Of a stretch of 6,249 nucleotides of DNA, positions 1-5,680 are shown one piece after another. Within the stretch, counting starts at the first letter, position 1. Each line of letters begins with the position of its first letter. Position numbers and translations under genes: made by a program. The DNA is from Butyrivibrio sp. UBA3740 (GTDB lineage Bacteria > Bacillota > Clostridia > Lachnospirales > Lachnospiraceae): NCBI GenBank assembly GCA_002372465.1, contig DFGW01000149.1, positions 1-6,249 of the forward strand, in the 5' to 3' direction. The notes below the pieces were generated by a model. It did not search any database and was not told the origin of the DNA. It worked only from the letters and a program-made list of their open reading frames with translations.

Positions 1-32
1 TCGATACCGAGAATTCCATCATTTTTTGCCAT
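1..32 (-). CDS. pilM: Start of a PilM-like type IV pilus assembly protein (partial, cut by window edge)
   Basis: An ATG at 32-30 opens a frame reading M-A-K-N-D-G-I-L-G-I before the window ends. PilM proteins are cytoplasmic actin-like (FtsA-like) ATP-binding proteins that start with exactly this sort of short basic stretch followed by the first beta strand, G-(I/V)-L-G-I-(D/E). PilM binds the PilN N-terminus and links the PilNO alignment complex to the PilB/PilC motor. A ribosome binding site, AAAAGGGG (40-47), sits 7 nt upstream. The start lies 31 nt past the pilD stop, so it is the next gene of the same operon. The identification rests on ten residues plus position. Another actin-fold protein, or a different pilus gene, cannot be excluded. 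Confidence 0.62.
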   Translation of the reverse strand, partial: MAKNDGILGI

Positions 33-63
33 TTGTGTACCCCTTTTATATACTTTTGTGAAA

Positions 64-864
64 TCACATAAAGAAGCCAAAATACCAGTTTGTCAGCATA
101 TCCCCAAATATCAGAAGAAGATACCCGCTAAGTGCTATGGAGGGCCCGAAGGGAAATTCCTTCGTAGCAGGTTTACTAAGTACCTTCCTTGCTCCCGCAA
201 ATAAAAGTCCTACTATACAGGACAAAATAACCAGCTCGTAAGTGCCTGCGTATCCAAGATACAGCCCCAGCAGGGAAAAGAGCTTTATGTCGCCGCCGCC
301 CATGCTGTCTCTGCCAAGGACCTTGTCCATCACAAGGCTTATAAGCAGCATCACTCCTCCTACGAGTAAGCCGGCCAGCAGATGGTGAAGAACCCATTTT
401 ATATCGTGTATTCCAAGGACCAGCTCCGCTGCTGTAAATATTAACCAGGAGATTGCTCCTGTTATAAGTGCCCCGTCCGGTATTTCAAAGTTCTCAAGGT
501 CTGTCAGGGCAATGACAAAAAGACAGCCCGTCAAAAACCAGTATTTGAAAAAAGAAATAACAGCTCCGAGGCTTATGTCAAATATCCCCATATACAGCCC
601 AAGACTAAGGGCCATAAAAGAAAGTTCCGTGATCGGGTATCTGATGGATACCTTGGCCCCACAGTATTTGCATCTGCCTCTGTGGAACAGGTAACTTAAA
701 ACAGGAATAAGGTCCGCTGCCGAGAGTTCGTGTGAACAGCTCATGCAGTGACTTCTCCCCTTTACAAAATCCTCTCCCCTTGCAATGCGCATCGCAGTGC
801 AGTTAAGAAAGGATCCGAAAACCAGTCCGAAAACCGCAGTCAATACGCCGTAATAGATTAGCAA
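64..864 (-). CDS. pilD: Prepilin peptidase / N-methyltransferase (PilD, A24 aspartic peptidase)
   Basis: A 266-residue integral membrane protease that cleaves type IV prepilins after the leader glycine and usually N-methylates the new Phe1. The N-terminal domain has the family opening G-S-F-L-N-C (17-22) and two zinc-type CxxC pairs, Cys40/Cys43 and Cys65/Cys68, flanking the cytosolic loop seen in bifunctional enzymes. The catalytic aspartates are visible as Asp122 in ALTDLE and Asp192 in the GGGDIK motif (189-194, the GxGD signature). The conserved F-P-F-G-P (237-241) precedes the last helix. Hydrophobic stretches at about 2-19, 84-120, 132-150, 158-178, 196-225 and 242-262 fit the usual multi-pass topology. 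The start is TTG at 864-862: no ATG lies upstream before an in-frame TAA at 873-871, and a later start would lose GSFLNC. It follows pilC by 49 nt and precedes pilM. Its likely substrate is the pilin at the head of the operon, plus minor pilins outside the window. Length is normal for the family. Confidence 0.95.
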   Translation of the reverse strand: MLIYYGVLTAVFGLVFGSFLNCTAMRIARGEDFVKGRSHCMSCSHELSAADLIPVLSYLFHRGRCKYCGAKVSIRYPITELSFMALSLGLYMGIFDISLGAVISFFKYWFLTGCLFVIALTDLENFEIPDGALITGAISWLIFTAAELVLGIHDIKWVLHHLLAGLLVGGVMLLISLVMDKVLGRDSMGGGDIKLFSLLGLYLGYAGTYELVILSCIVGLLFAGARKVLSKPATKEFPFGPSIALSGYLLLIFGDMLTNWYFGFFM

Positions 865-874
865 TATTCTTTAT

Positions 875-879
875 CCCCC
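875..879 (-). promoter_or_regulatory. Ribosome binding site of pilD (GGGGG)
   Basis: On the minus strand GGGGG followed by ATAAAGAATA precedes the TTG at 864, a spacing of 10 nt. This is the only purine-rich element upstream of the frame and supports the unusual TTG start. Pairing of a pure G-run with the CCUCC anti-SD needs a G-U wobble, so initiation is probably modest. Confidence 0.6.
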
Positions 880-913
880 GCTCTGAAAGTATGTATTATC
901 AGGTTTTTCTGGG

Positions 914-2134
914 TCACATGCTTCCATACATTGTGAACATAGCCATATAAATCGCAATAACAATAAATCCCGCAACTCCTGCAATGAAAATAAGGAGCGT
1001 AGGTTCAAGCTTGGAAATGGCGCTCTGTACCGCCTGCTCAAGTTCATTGTCATAATACTCTGCAGTTACATCCAGCGTATGTTTCAACTCACCGGTCTCT
1101 TCGCCCACGCCTACCATATCTGTCAGGATATCAGGCATGATCTCGGTCTCTCTCATGGAATCCACTACGGTACGGCCTTCCTCAATCCTTAAGACCATTC
1201 CTTCAACCTTATCCTTGAACAGGTCATTGGTCATTACCTGGCTGGTGATATGTATCGCTTTTGTTATGGGAAGTCCCGCTCCGATCATGGTAGCCATGGT
1301 GTTGGCAAAAAGACTTGCCGCATTGAGCTCTGCAATATTGCCAAGAACCGGGAGCTTGAGCTGGAGCCTTGCCAGGTTCATTCTGCCGCTCGGAGTCCTC
1401 TTATACAGGATAAAAGCTACTATAATAGCTGCAATGATCATTATCATGTAAAGAACATATTTGCTGAAGAAATTGGAGACACCGATAAGTATCCTTGTCA
1501 TGAGAGGAAGTTCGGTTCCAAGATCCTTAAATATCGCTGTAAAGGTAGGAACAACCTTTACCATAAGTACTATAACTACTCCTACCGCTACCGCTAAAAC
1601 AAACAGAGGATAACCCATGGCTGCTCTTACCTTTGCGCCCATCTTGGTCTGTTTGTCAAAATGTCTGGCCATGGAATCGAAGGCTCCTGCCAGATCTCCG
1701 GCAGCCTCACCTGCTCTTATAGTCTCGATGAAAGTGACAGGAAAAAGATTTCCCCCATGCTCTTCAAAGGATGAAGAAACAGAACTGCCTGCCTCTACAT
1801 CCTCTCCCACTGATTGAAGGATCTTTTTAAGCTTCTTGTCAGATACCTTGTTTCCTATAAGTCTTATGGCTCTTGAAATAGGTATACCTGCAGACAGAAT
1901 GGTTGACAGCTGGTTGCACATCAGGGTGAATTCCTTGTTGTTGAGCTTGCCGCTTCCAATCTCAGCGTTAAGAAAATCCGGAAGCCCCAGGGCTCCCTTT
2001 AATTCCTTGATATCAAGGACCATATCATACTGCTGTCTTACCTTGGATGTGGCATCAATCTGATTCACGGCCTCGATCAAACCGGTAACCTTCTCGCCTG
2101 TAGCCGAAAGTGCTGTGTACTTATAGCTGTTCAC
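914..2134 (-). CDS. pilC: Type IV pilus inner-membrane platform protein PilC (GspF family)
   Basis: A 406-residue polytopic protein, the normal length for PilC/GspF. It forms the membrane platform on which PilB and PilT act to add or remove pilin subunits. Two T2SSF repeats are visible, at about 68-191 and 271-393. Each carries the family's Q/N-L-(S/A)-x-(L/M)-(I/L)-x-A-G-(I/L)-P pattern: NQLSTILSAGIPI at 74-86 and NTMATMIGAGLPI at 278-290. Each also has a later G-E-x-x-G-(D/E)-L motif, GEAAGDL at 142-148 and GEETGEL at 344-350, followed by the aromatic helix (YYDNELEQAV). Predicted membrane segments lie at about 174-194, 222-244 and 378-401. The soluble N-terminus (YKYTALSATGEKVTGLIEA) is the standard PilC opening. 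The start is GTG at 2134-2132: an ATG six bases upstream is followed directly by TAG and cannot serve. The gene begins 15 nt after the pilT stop, with its RBS in that gap. Confidence 0.96.
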   Translation of the reverse strand: MNSYKYTALSATGEKVTGLIEAVNQIDATSKVRQQYDMVLDIKELKGALGLPDFLNAEIGSGKLNNKEFTLMCNQLSTILSAGIPISRAIRLIGNKVSDKKLKKILQSVGEDVEAGSSVSSSFEEHGGNLFPVTFIETIRAGEAAGDLAGAFDSMARHFDKQTKMGAKVRAAMGYPLFVLAVAVGVVIVLMVKVVPTFTAIFKDLGTELPLMTRILIGVSNFFSKYVLYMIMIIAAIIVAFILYKRTPSGRMNLARLQLKLPVLGNIAELNAASLFANTMATMIGAGLPITKAIHITSQVMTNDLFKDKVEGMVLRIEEGRTVVDSMRETEIMPDILTDMVGVGEETGELKHTLDVTAEYYDNELEQAVQSAISKLEPTLLIFIAGVAGFIVIAIYMAMFTMYGSM

Positions 2135-2147
2135 CTACATTACCCCC
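2135..2147 (-). promoter_or_regulatory. Ribosome binding site and ATG-TAG start-stop upstream of pilC
   Basis: The minus strand reads GGGGG (2147-2143), then TA, then ATG-TAG (2140-2135), then the GTG start of pilC. The G-run is 8 nt from the GTG, a good spacing, and only 2 nt from the ATG, too close. This decides for the GTG start. The ATG-TAG is in frame with pilC and immediately stops. Confidence 0.6.
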
Positions 2148-2149
2148 GT

Positions 2150-3202
2150 TTAGTTCATGTTTCTGGTTACATAGTCTTTGTTCACGCAATAATGAAGAGC
2201 ATTCTCCCTTGTAATAAGTCCTTTTCGAACCAGCATAACAATAGCCTGATCCATTGTCTGTCCGCCAATTTCTGCGCTGGTGGCAACCGCATTGGCAATC
2301 TGAGGTGTATTGCCTGTACGGATAAGATTTCTTATGGCATCCGTAACAATCATATATTCCGCAGCCAGGGCTCTTCCTCCACCCTTCTTCTGGATAAGCT
2401 GCTGGGTAAGTACTGCCTGAAGCACCATTGAAAGCTGAAGCCTTATCTGCTGCTGGGCTGCCTCAGGGAAAACCTGTACCATACGGTCTATGGAATCCGA
2501 TGCAGAGCCTGTGTGCAGGGTTCCGAATACAAGGTGGCCTGTTTCAGCCGCTGTAATAGCTGTCTCAATGGTATCTCTGTCACGCATCTCACCGATGAGG
2601 ATTACGTTGGGATCCTCACGAAGCGAAGCCCTGAGTCCCATGGCAAAGCTCTGGGTATCCTTACCCACCTCTCGCTGGTTTATAGCGCAAAGGTCAGGTG
2701 TATACATATACTCGATAGGGTCTTCCAAGGTAACAATGTGGCGCTTGTAGTTGTGGTTGATATTATCCAGTATTGCCGCAAGTGTTGTAGATTTACCGGA
2801 GCCTGTTTCTCCCGTCACAAGTACAATGCCCTTGTGGAGCCTTGGAAGATCCAACACTGCGGGAGGAAGTCCCAGTGTTTCGAGTTTGGGAATCTGCTCG
2901 GATAGTATACGAAGGGCAAGGCTTGGAACTCCCTGCTGTTTAAACAGGTGAATACGGCAACGGTTTCCTGCAAAGCTGTCTGCCGCGTCAAGCTCTCCTG
3001 TTGTCATAAGTTCATCGAAATACTCCTGGGTCTTTGAAAGCTTTTTGGCCAGGTTAATACAGTCTTCCTCTGTAACTGCTGTATCCTCCATATTCTCAAG
3101 GTCTCCGCTTTTTCTGTATTTTGGCGGAAGTCCGCAAACAATATGGATATCCGATGCTCCTTCTTCTTTAGCTCTTTTTACCAGCTGTTCAATATCGGTC
3201 AT
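2150..3202 (-). CDS. pilT: Type IV pilus retraction ATPase PilT
   Basis: A 350-residue hexameric cytoplasmic ATPase that powers pilus disassembly. The length is standard for PilT, which lacks the long N-terminal region of PilB. Visible motifs in order: N-terminal PAS-like domain (1-~100) with ASDIH at 16-20; Walker A GETGSGKS (131-138); Asp box TLEDPIEY (158-165); Walker B VILIGEMRD (200-208); His box TGHLVFGTLHT (221-231); and near the C-terminus AIRNLI (289-294), the motif known to be specific to PilT and needed for retraction in vivo. This last motif separates it cleanly from a second PilB/GspE paralogue. It lacks the CxxC zinc motif of PilB, as expected. ATG start at 3202 with AAGGTGGG 8 nt upstream. 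It lies 21 nt after pilB and 15 nt before pilC, so extension motor, retraction motor and platform are expressed together. The pilus is therefore predicted to be retractile. Confidence 0.97.
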   Translation of the reverse strand: MTDIEQLVKRAKEEGASDIHIVCGLPPKYRKSGDLENMEDTAVTEEDCINLAKKLSKTQEYFDELMTTGELDAADSFAGNRCRIHLFKQQGVPSLALRILSEQIPKLETLGLPPAVLDLPRLHKGIVLVTGETGSGKSTTLAAILDNINHNYKRHIVTLEDPIEYMYTPDLCAINQREVGKDTQSFAMGLRASLREDPNVILIGEMRDRDTIETAITAAETGHLVFGTLHTGSASDSIDRMVQVFPEAAQQQIRLQLSMVLQAVLTQQLIQKKGGGRALAAEYMIVTDAIRNLIRTGNTPQIANAVATSAEIGGQTMDQAIVMLVRKGLITRENALHYCVNKDYVTRNMN

Positions 3203-3223
3203 GATTTAAGCCCACCTTTTTCT

Positions 3224-4942
3224 TTAGTCGTTTTCGTTGGTTATCCTCATAACTTCATAAGCTGTAGTGATTCCCTCAAGAACCAGTCTCGCACCTGCAT
3301 CCTTCAGGGAAACAAAATTGTTCTCAGGCTTCATAAGCTCTTCTTCGATGGCCTTTCTGCCTGCATTTCTGTAGATAAGCTCCCTTACCACGGGATTTAT
3401 AAGCATGATCTCAAAAACCGCGATTCGTCCCGAATAGCCGGTGTTGTAACAGTGCTGACAGCCTTTTCCGTACCTGAACTTAAGCCCGGGCTGCATCTTT
3501 AAGTTGAGTCTTTCCACTTCGTCCCTTTGAGGCTCATACTCCTCACCGCAATAAGGACAGATACGTCTTATAAGCCTCTGGGAGATTACGCCTCGCAGTG
3601 TTGCAGATACAAGGTAAGGCTCGACTCCGATATCTATAAGACGGTCTATGGCGCCTACCGCGTCATTGGTATGAATGGTACTGATAACGAAACGGCCCGT
3701 AAGAGCAGCTCTCATACATATCTCAGCAGTCTCGCCGTCACGGATTTCACCCACAGATACAATATCCGGGTCCTGTCGAAGAATAGCTCTTAGACCGGAA
3801 GCAAAGGTCATGTTTACCTTGGGATTGATCTGAACCTGATTAAGACCATCAAGGTTATACTCGATAGGGTCTTCCAAAGTAACAAGGTTCACATCCCTGG
3901 TATTGAGCTCATTGAGCATTGCATACATGGTTGTGGTTTTACCTGAACCGGTGGGACCAACCAGGAGCATAACGCCGTTCTTGTAATGGATAAGCTTCTC
4001 GTACTTCTCCATGTCATCGGGCCTAAGTCCCAGCATTTCTTTATCAATGTTAGTGTTGGATTTGTCCAGAAGACGACATACTATCTTCTCTCCCCAGGCA
4101 ATTGGAAGAGTGGAAACACGCATGTCGATGCTTTTATTTAAGACGCTTGCAGCAAATCGCCCGTCCTGAGGTACTCTCTTTTCCGCAACATCCATACCGG
4201 ACATTGTCTTTACTCTGGCGATCACTGAAGCAGTGATATTCTTGGGCACCGTAAGGATCTCCCTCATGATACCGTCAATTCGCATACGAACGTCCATGTC
4301 GTTCTCTCTTGGCTCGAAATGGATATCCGATGCGCGCTCCTGAACGGCGCGTTCTATGATGGAATTCACCAGACGGATGGTAGGAGCGCTCTCTGCATCT
4401 CCCGTAATCACGTTTGATGAGATAATGAAGTCAAAGTTAGAAAGAGCAGCATCGGAAGAATTCTCTTCCTCGCCCTGCTCCTTGGTATAGTCGGCGATGG
4501 CCTTGTTGGCAGTCTCATTACCATAAATTGAATTGATGGCATGTTCAATCGCCGCCTTGGTGGCAATAAGGGGAACAACCTTTAAGCTGGTCGCCTTCCT
4601 TATTTCGTCCATGGCAAAGTAATTTAATGGATCTTCCATAGCCACAAACAGAGTGTCTCCCTGCTTCTGTAAAGGAACCAGGTGGTTCTGTTTGGCGGTA
4701 TTTCTTCTTACAATACGCGTCATCTCTGAGGAAATATTCCTCTTGTTGAGATCCACGTAATCTACTTCAAGCTGAGTGGCAAGAGCCTGAGCTATATTCT
4801 CAGGAGTGACAATCTTGTTGCCAATAAGAACTTCCCCCAGCTTTTCGTGGGTGAGCTTTTGCATATCCAAGGCAAAGTCAAGTTCGTTGTCAGTAATAAG
4901 CCCCCGCTCAATCAAAAGCTCGCCAATTCTCCTCTTAGCCAT
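3224..4942 (-). CDS. pilB: Type IV pilus extension ATPase PilB (GspE family) with MshEN-like N-terminal domain
   Basis: A 572-residue hexameric ATPase that drives pilin polymerisation through PilC. The N-terminal domain (1-~140) is T2SSE_N/MshEN-like, with two tandem 24-residue motifs at 5-28 and 34-57. An acidic linker (about 150-168, EEEN) leads to the second N-terminal domain, with ASDIHFEP at 204-211 and the arginine-bearing KRVPQDGR at 255-262. The ATPase core shows Walker A GPTGSGKT (329-336), Asp box LEDPIEY (356-362), Walker B IVSVGEIRD (394-402) and His box GRFVISTIHT (416-425). The zinc motif Cys462-x2-Cys465 with Cys495-x2-Cys498 is the hallmark of PilB/GspE. The ending (SLKDAGARLVLEGITTAYEVMRIT) is the usual family terminus. 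ATG at 4942; AAGGGGG (4947-4953) lies only 4 nt upstream. The gene is first of the tight machinery block and is separated from the pilin by a structured spacer. GspE of a type II secretion system is the alternative, but the adjacent pilT and a monoderm-type pilin make T4P far more likely. Confidence 0.96.
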   Translation of the reverse strand: MAKRRIGELLIERGLITDNELDFALDMQKLTHEKLGEVLIGNKIVTPENIAQALATQLEVDYVDLNKRNISSEMTRIVRRNTAKQNHLVPLQKQGDTLFVAMEDPLNYFAMDEIRKATSLKVVPLIATKAAIEHAINSIYGNETANKAIADYTKEQGEEENSSDAALSNFDFIISSNVITGDAESAPTIRLVNSIIERAVQERASDIHFEPRENDMDVRMRIDGIMREILTVPKNITASVIARVKTMSGMDVAEKRVPQDGRFAASVLNKSIDMRVSTLPIAWGEKIVCRLLDKSNTNIDKEMLGLRPDDMEKYEKLIHYKNGVMLLVGPTGSGKTTTMYAMLNELNTRDVNLVTLEDPIEYNLDGLNQVQINPKVNMTFASGLRAILRQDPDIVSVGEIRDGETAEICMRAALTGRFVISTIHTNDAVGAIDRLIDIGVEPYLVSATLRGVISQRLIRRICPYCGEEYEPQRDEVERLNLKMQPGLKFRYGKGCQHCYNTGYSGRIAVFEIMLINPVVRELIYRNAGRKAIEEELMKPENNFVSLKDAGARLVLEGITTAYEVMRITNEND

Positions 4943-5016
4943 GGTACCCCCTTAACTGATTCAATTTTTTAAGTTTCCGATTGATGTAAAAATGTCAGTT
5001 CCATAAATACAAATAT

Positions 5017-5062
5017 CCTCAGCGCAGTATAAATCCCTTAGGGATACTATACTGCGCTAAGG
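5017..5062 (-). terminator. Long stem-loop between pilin and pilB: partial terminator or processing hairpin
   Basis: A perfect 11-bp arm, AGCGCAGTATA (5021-5031), pairs with TATACTGCGCT (5048-5058). After one C/A mismatch the stem extends by three more pairs (CCT 5017-5019 with AGG 5060-5062). Inside, ATCCC (5033-5037) pairs with GGGAT (5041-5045) around a 3-nt loop. In the direction of pilin transcription the hairpin is followed by ATATTTGTATTTATGG, which is U-rich but broken, so termination would be leaky. This would let most transcripts stop after the pilin while some read into pilB, or give a stable 3' end to the pilin mRNA. I see no convincing separate promoter for pilB downstream of it. 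A protein-binding palindrome or a mobile repeat element is also possible. Confidence 0.55.
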
Positions 5063-5075
5063 TTTAATCCATGCT

Positions 5076-5106
5076 AGGCAATAATATTCTTTTCAGAATA
5101 TAGCCT
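5076..5106 (-). other. Second, smaller stem-loop downstream of the pilin gene
   Basis: ATATTCT (5084-5090) pairs perfectly with AGAATAT (5095-5101) around a 4-nt loop. AGGC (5076-5079) and GCCT (5103-5106) can close an outer stem across an asymmetric 4/1 internal loop. It has no U-run on the minus strand, so it is not an obvious terminator. Lying 40-70 nt past the pilin stop, it could stabilise the pilin mRNA 3' end together with the larger hairpin downstream. The rest of the 4943-5148 spacer shows nothing recognisable. Confidence 0.35.
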
Positions 5107-5148
5107 TATACTTTTTTGCTTTTCACCTGAATTGAGGTTTATACAATC

Positions 5149-5535
5149 TTATGGTGTAGGTGAAGACTGATTAATAGTAACTGTTTCGGATCCATCATCA
5201 GCAATTGTTACTGTTACAGTAAAAGGATCACCTTTCTTTACGTTAGTAGGTAACGTTGCCCATGAAACTCCAGATGTATCAGCCTTGTCAAAAGCACCTG
5301 TGCTCTGAGCTTTGGAAGTAGATTTAGTTGCTGTCTTTGTGCCAGATCCCAATAACTCAGCTGATGCCTCTGCATATGCTGATCTGATATTAGCAAGATC
5401 TGCAGCTTCTGCAGCTTTCTCCAACTGTGTTGTAAATACAGGGATAGCAACAGCTACCAATACTGCGATGATAGCTACTACAATAAGCAGCTCAGCAAGT
5501 GTAAAACCTTTGTTTTCTCTGATTTTCTTTATCAT
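5149..5535 (-). CDS. pilA: Type IV prepilin (PilA-like major pilin candidate)
   Basis: A 128-residue prepilin. The basic leader MIKKIRENKG (1-10) ends in the PilD cleavage glycine. The mature protein starts FTLAELL with Phe+1 and Glu+5, the key residues for processing and assembly. The hydrophobic alpha1-N half follows (about 12-34), with the conserved Pro32 (mature residue 22) in AIPVF. The amphipathic alpha1-C (TTQLEKAAEAADLANIRSAYAEASAELL) follows, then a Ser/Thr/Lys-rich stretch (64-80). The C-terminal domain is short with one apparent beta hairpin (PFTVTVTIADDGSETVTIN) and the ending SSPTP. There is no cysteine, so no disulfide-closed D-region. The frame is open up to an ATG at 5589, but 5535 is the right start: it gives a normal 10-residue leader and has GAGGAG just upstream. 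The gene heads the pil operon behind its own promoter and is followed by stem-loops, the arrangement expected for the most abundant subunit. A minor pilin or a pseudopilin is the alternative. Confidence 0.9.
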   Translation of the reverse strand: MIKKIRENKGFTLAELLIVVAIIAVLVAVAIPVFTTQLEKAAEAADLANIRSAYAEASAELLGSGTKTATKSTSKAQSTGAFDKADTSGVSWATLPTNVKKGDPFTVTVTIADDGSETVTINQSSPTP

Positions 5536-5538
5536 GTT

Positions 5539-5544
5539 CTCCTC
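5539..5544 (-). promoter_or_regulatory. Ribosome binding site of the pilin gene (GAGGAG)
   Basis: The minus strand reads AGAGGAGAAC directly before ATG 5535, with a further AAGGGAG at 5548-5554. The spacing from GAGGAG is short (3 nt), about 5 nt if counted from GAGG. It supports the internal ATG over the upstream ATG at 5589, which has no purine tract before it. The purine-rich run suggests strong initiation or a ribosome standby site. Confidence 0.6.
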
Positions 5545-5574
5545 TGTCTCCCTTCTTTTTAGGTTATTTTGTTT

Positions 5575-5637
5575 AGCACTCCTCCTCATAATTTGGGAGT
5601 ACCGGAATCAAAAAAGGAAATCCAGCACTTTCCTCCT
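5575..5637 (-). repeat. Repeated SD-like motif in the pilin leader
   Basis: The untranslated leader holds AGGAGGAAAGTGCT (5624-5637) and AGGAGGAGTGCT (5575-5586), the same motif apart from two inserted A residues, 49-50 nt apart. Each is a full Shine-Dalgarno sequence followed by a GTG, and each GTG opens only a six-codon frame (5608-5628 and 5562-5580). Neither leads into the pilin. Confidence 0.4.
5610..5634 (-). promoter_or_regulatory. Small hairpin with U-run in the pilin leader (possible attenuator)
   Basis: AGGAAA (5629-5634) pairs with TTTCCT (5615-5620) around an 8-nt loop, GTGCTGGA. Two further G-U pairs are possible at the base. The stem is followed by five more U residues in the transcript (5610-5614). 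This has the form of a weak intrinsic terminator and covers part of the upstream AAGGAGG (5632-5638). It lies about 10-30 nt after the predicted start of transcription. The stem is A-U rich and short, so full termination is doubtful. Confidence 0.35.
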
Positions 5638-5650
5638 TGTTTCTAATGTA

Positions 5651-5679
5651 ATTTTAACAATCGTACATCTGCACTTCAA
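5651..5679 (-). promoter_or_regulatory. Sigma-A-type promoter of the pilin gene (extended -10)
   Basis: On the minus strand TTGAAG (5674-5679) and TAAAAT (5651-5656) are separated by exactly 17 nt, and TG-T precedes the -10 as an extended element. The first transcribed base is expected near 5643-5645, giving a leader of roughly 110 nt before the pilin ATG. An A/T-rich tract directly upstream could act as an UP element. This is the only good promoter I find for the pil genes here, so the machinery genes may depend on readthrough from it. Confidence 0.65.
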
Positions 5680-5680
5680 G

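Noticed and set aside
1137..1597. Overlapping plus-strand frames of 104 and 115 codons opposite pilC
   Set aside because: Both lie wholly within a well-supported GspF-family gene and show no family motif or RBS.
2192..2951. Four plus-strand frames opposite pilT
   Set aside because: They are complements of conserved ATPase coding sequence, overlap one another, and resemble no protein.
3143..3793. Plus-strand frames across the pilB/pilT junction and pilB 3' half
   Set aside because: Shadow frames. The minus strand has continuous motif-bearing coding sequence and a clear RBS-start junction here.
3224..4942. GspE of a type II secretion or com pseudopilus system instead of PilB
   Set aside because: Com systems lack a PilT retraction ATPase, and type II secretion needs an outer membrane. 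The adjacent pilT, pilD and pilM-like start favour a type IV pilus.
4943..5016. Separate promoter for pilB
   Set aside because: Candidates such as TTGTAT with a 17-nt spacer have no acceptable -10 (TTACAT), and other -35/-10 pairs are badly spaced. Not listed as a feature.
5536..5589. Upstream ATG at 5589 that would make the prepilin 18 residues longer
   Set aside because: It has no ribosome binding site, and the added residues would give a 28-residue leader. The ATG at 5535 has GAGGAG and the usual short basic leader. The AGGAGGAG after the 5589 ATG lies inside the extension, as leader RNA would.
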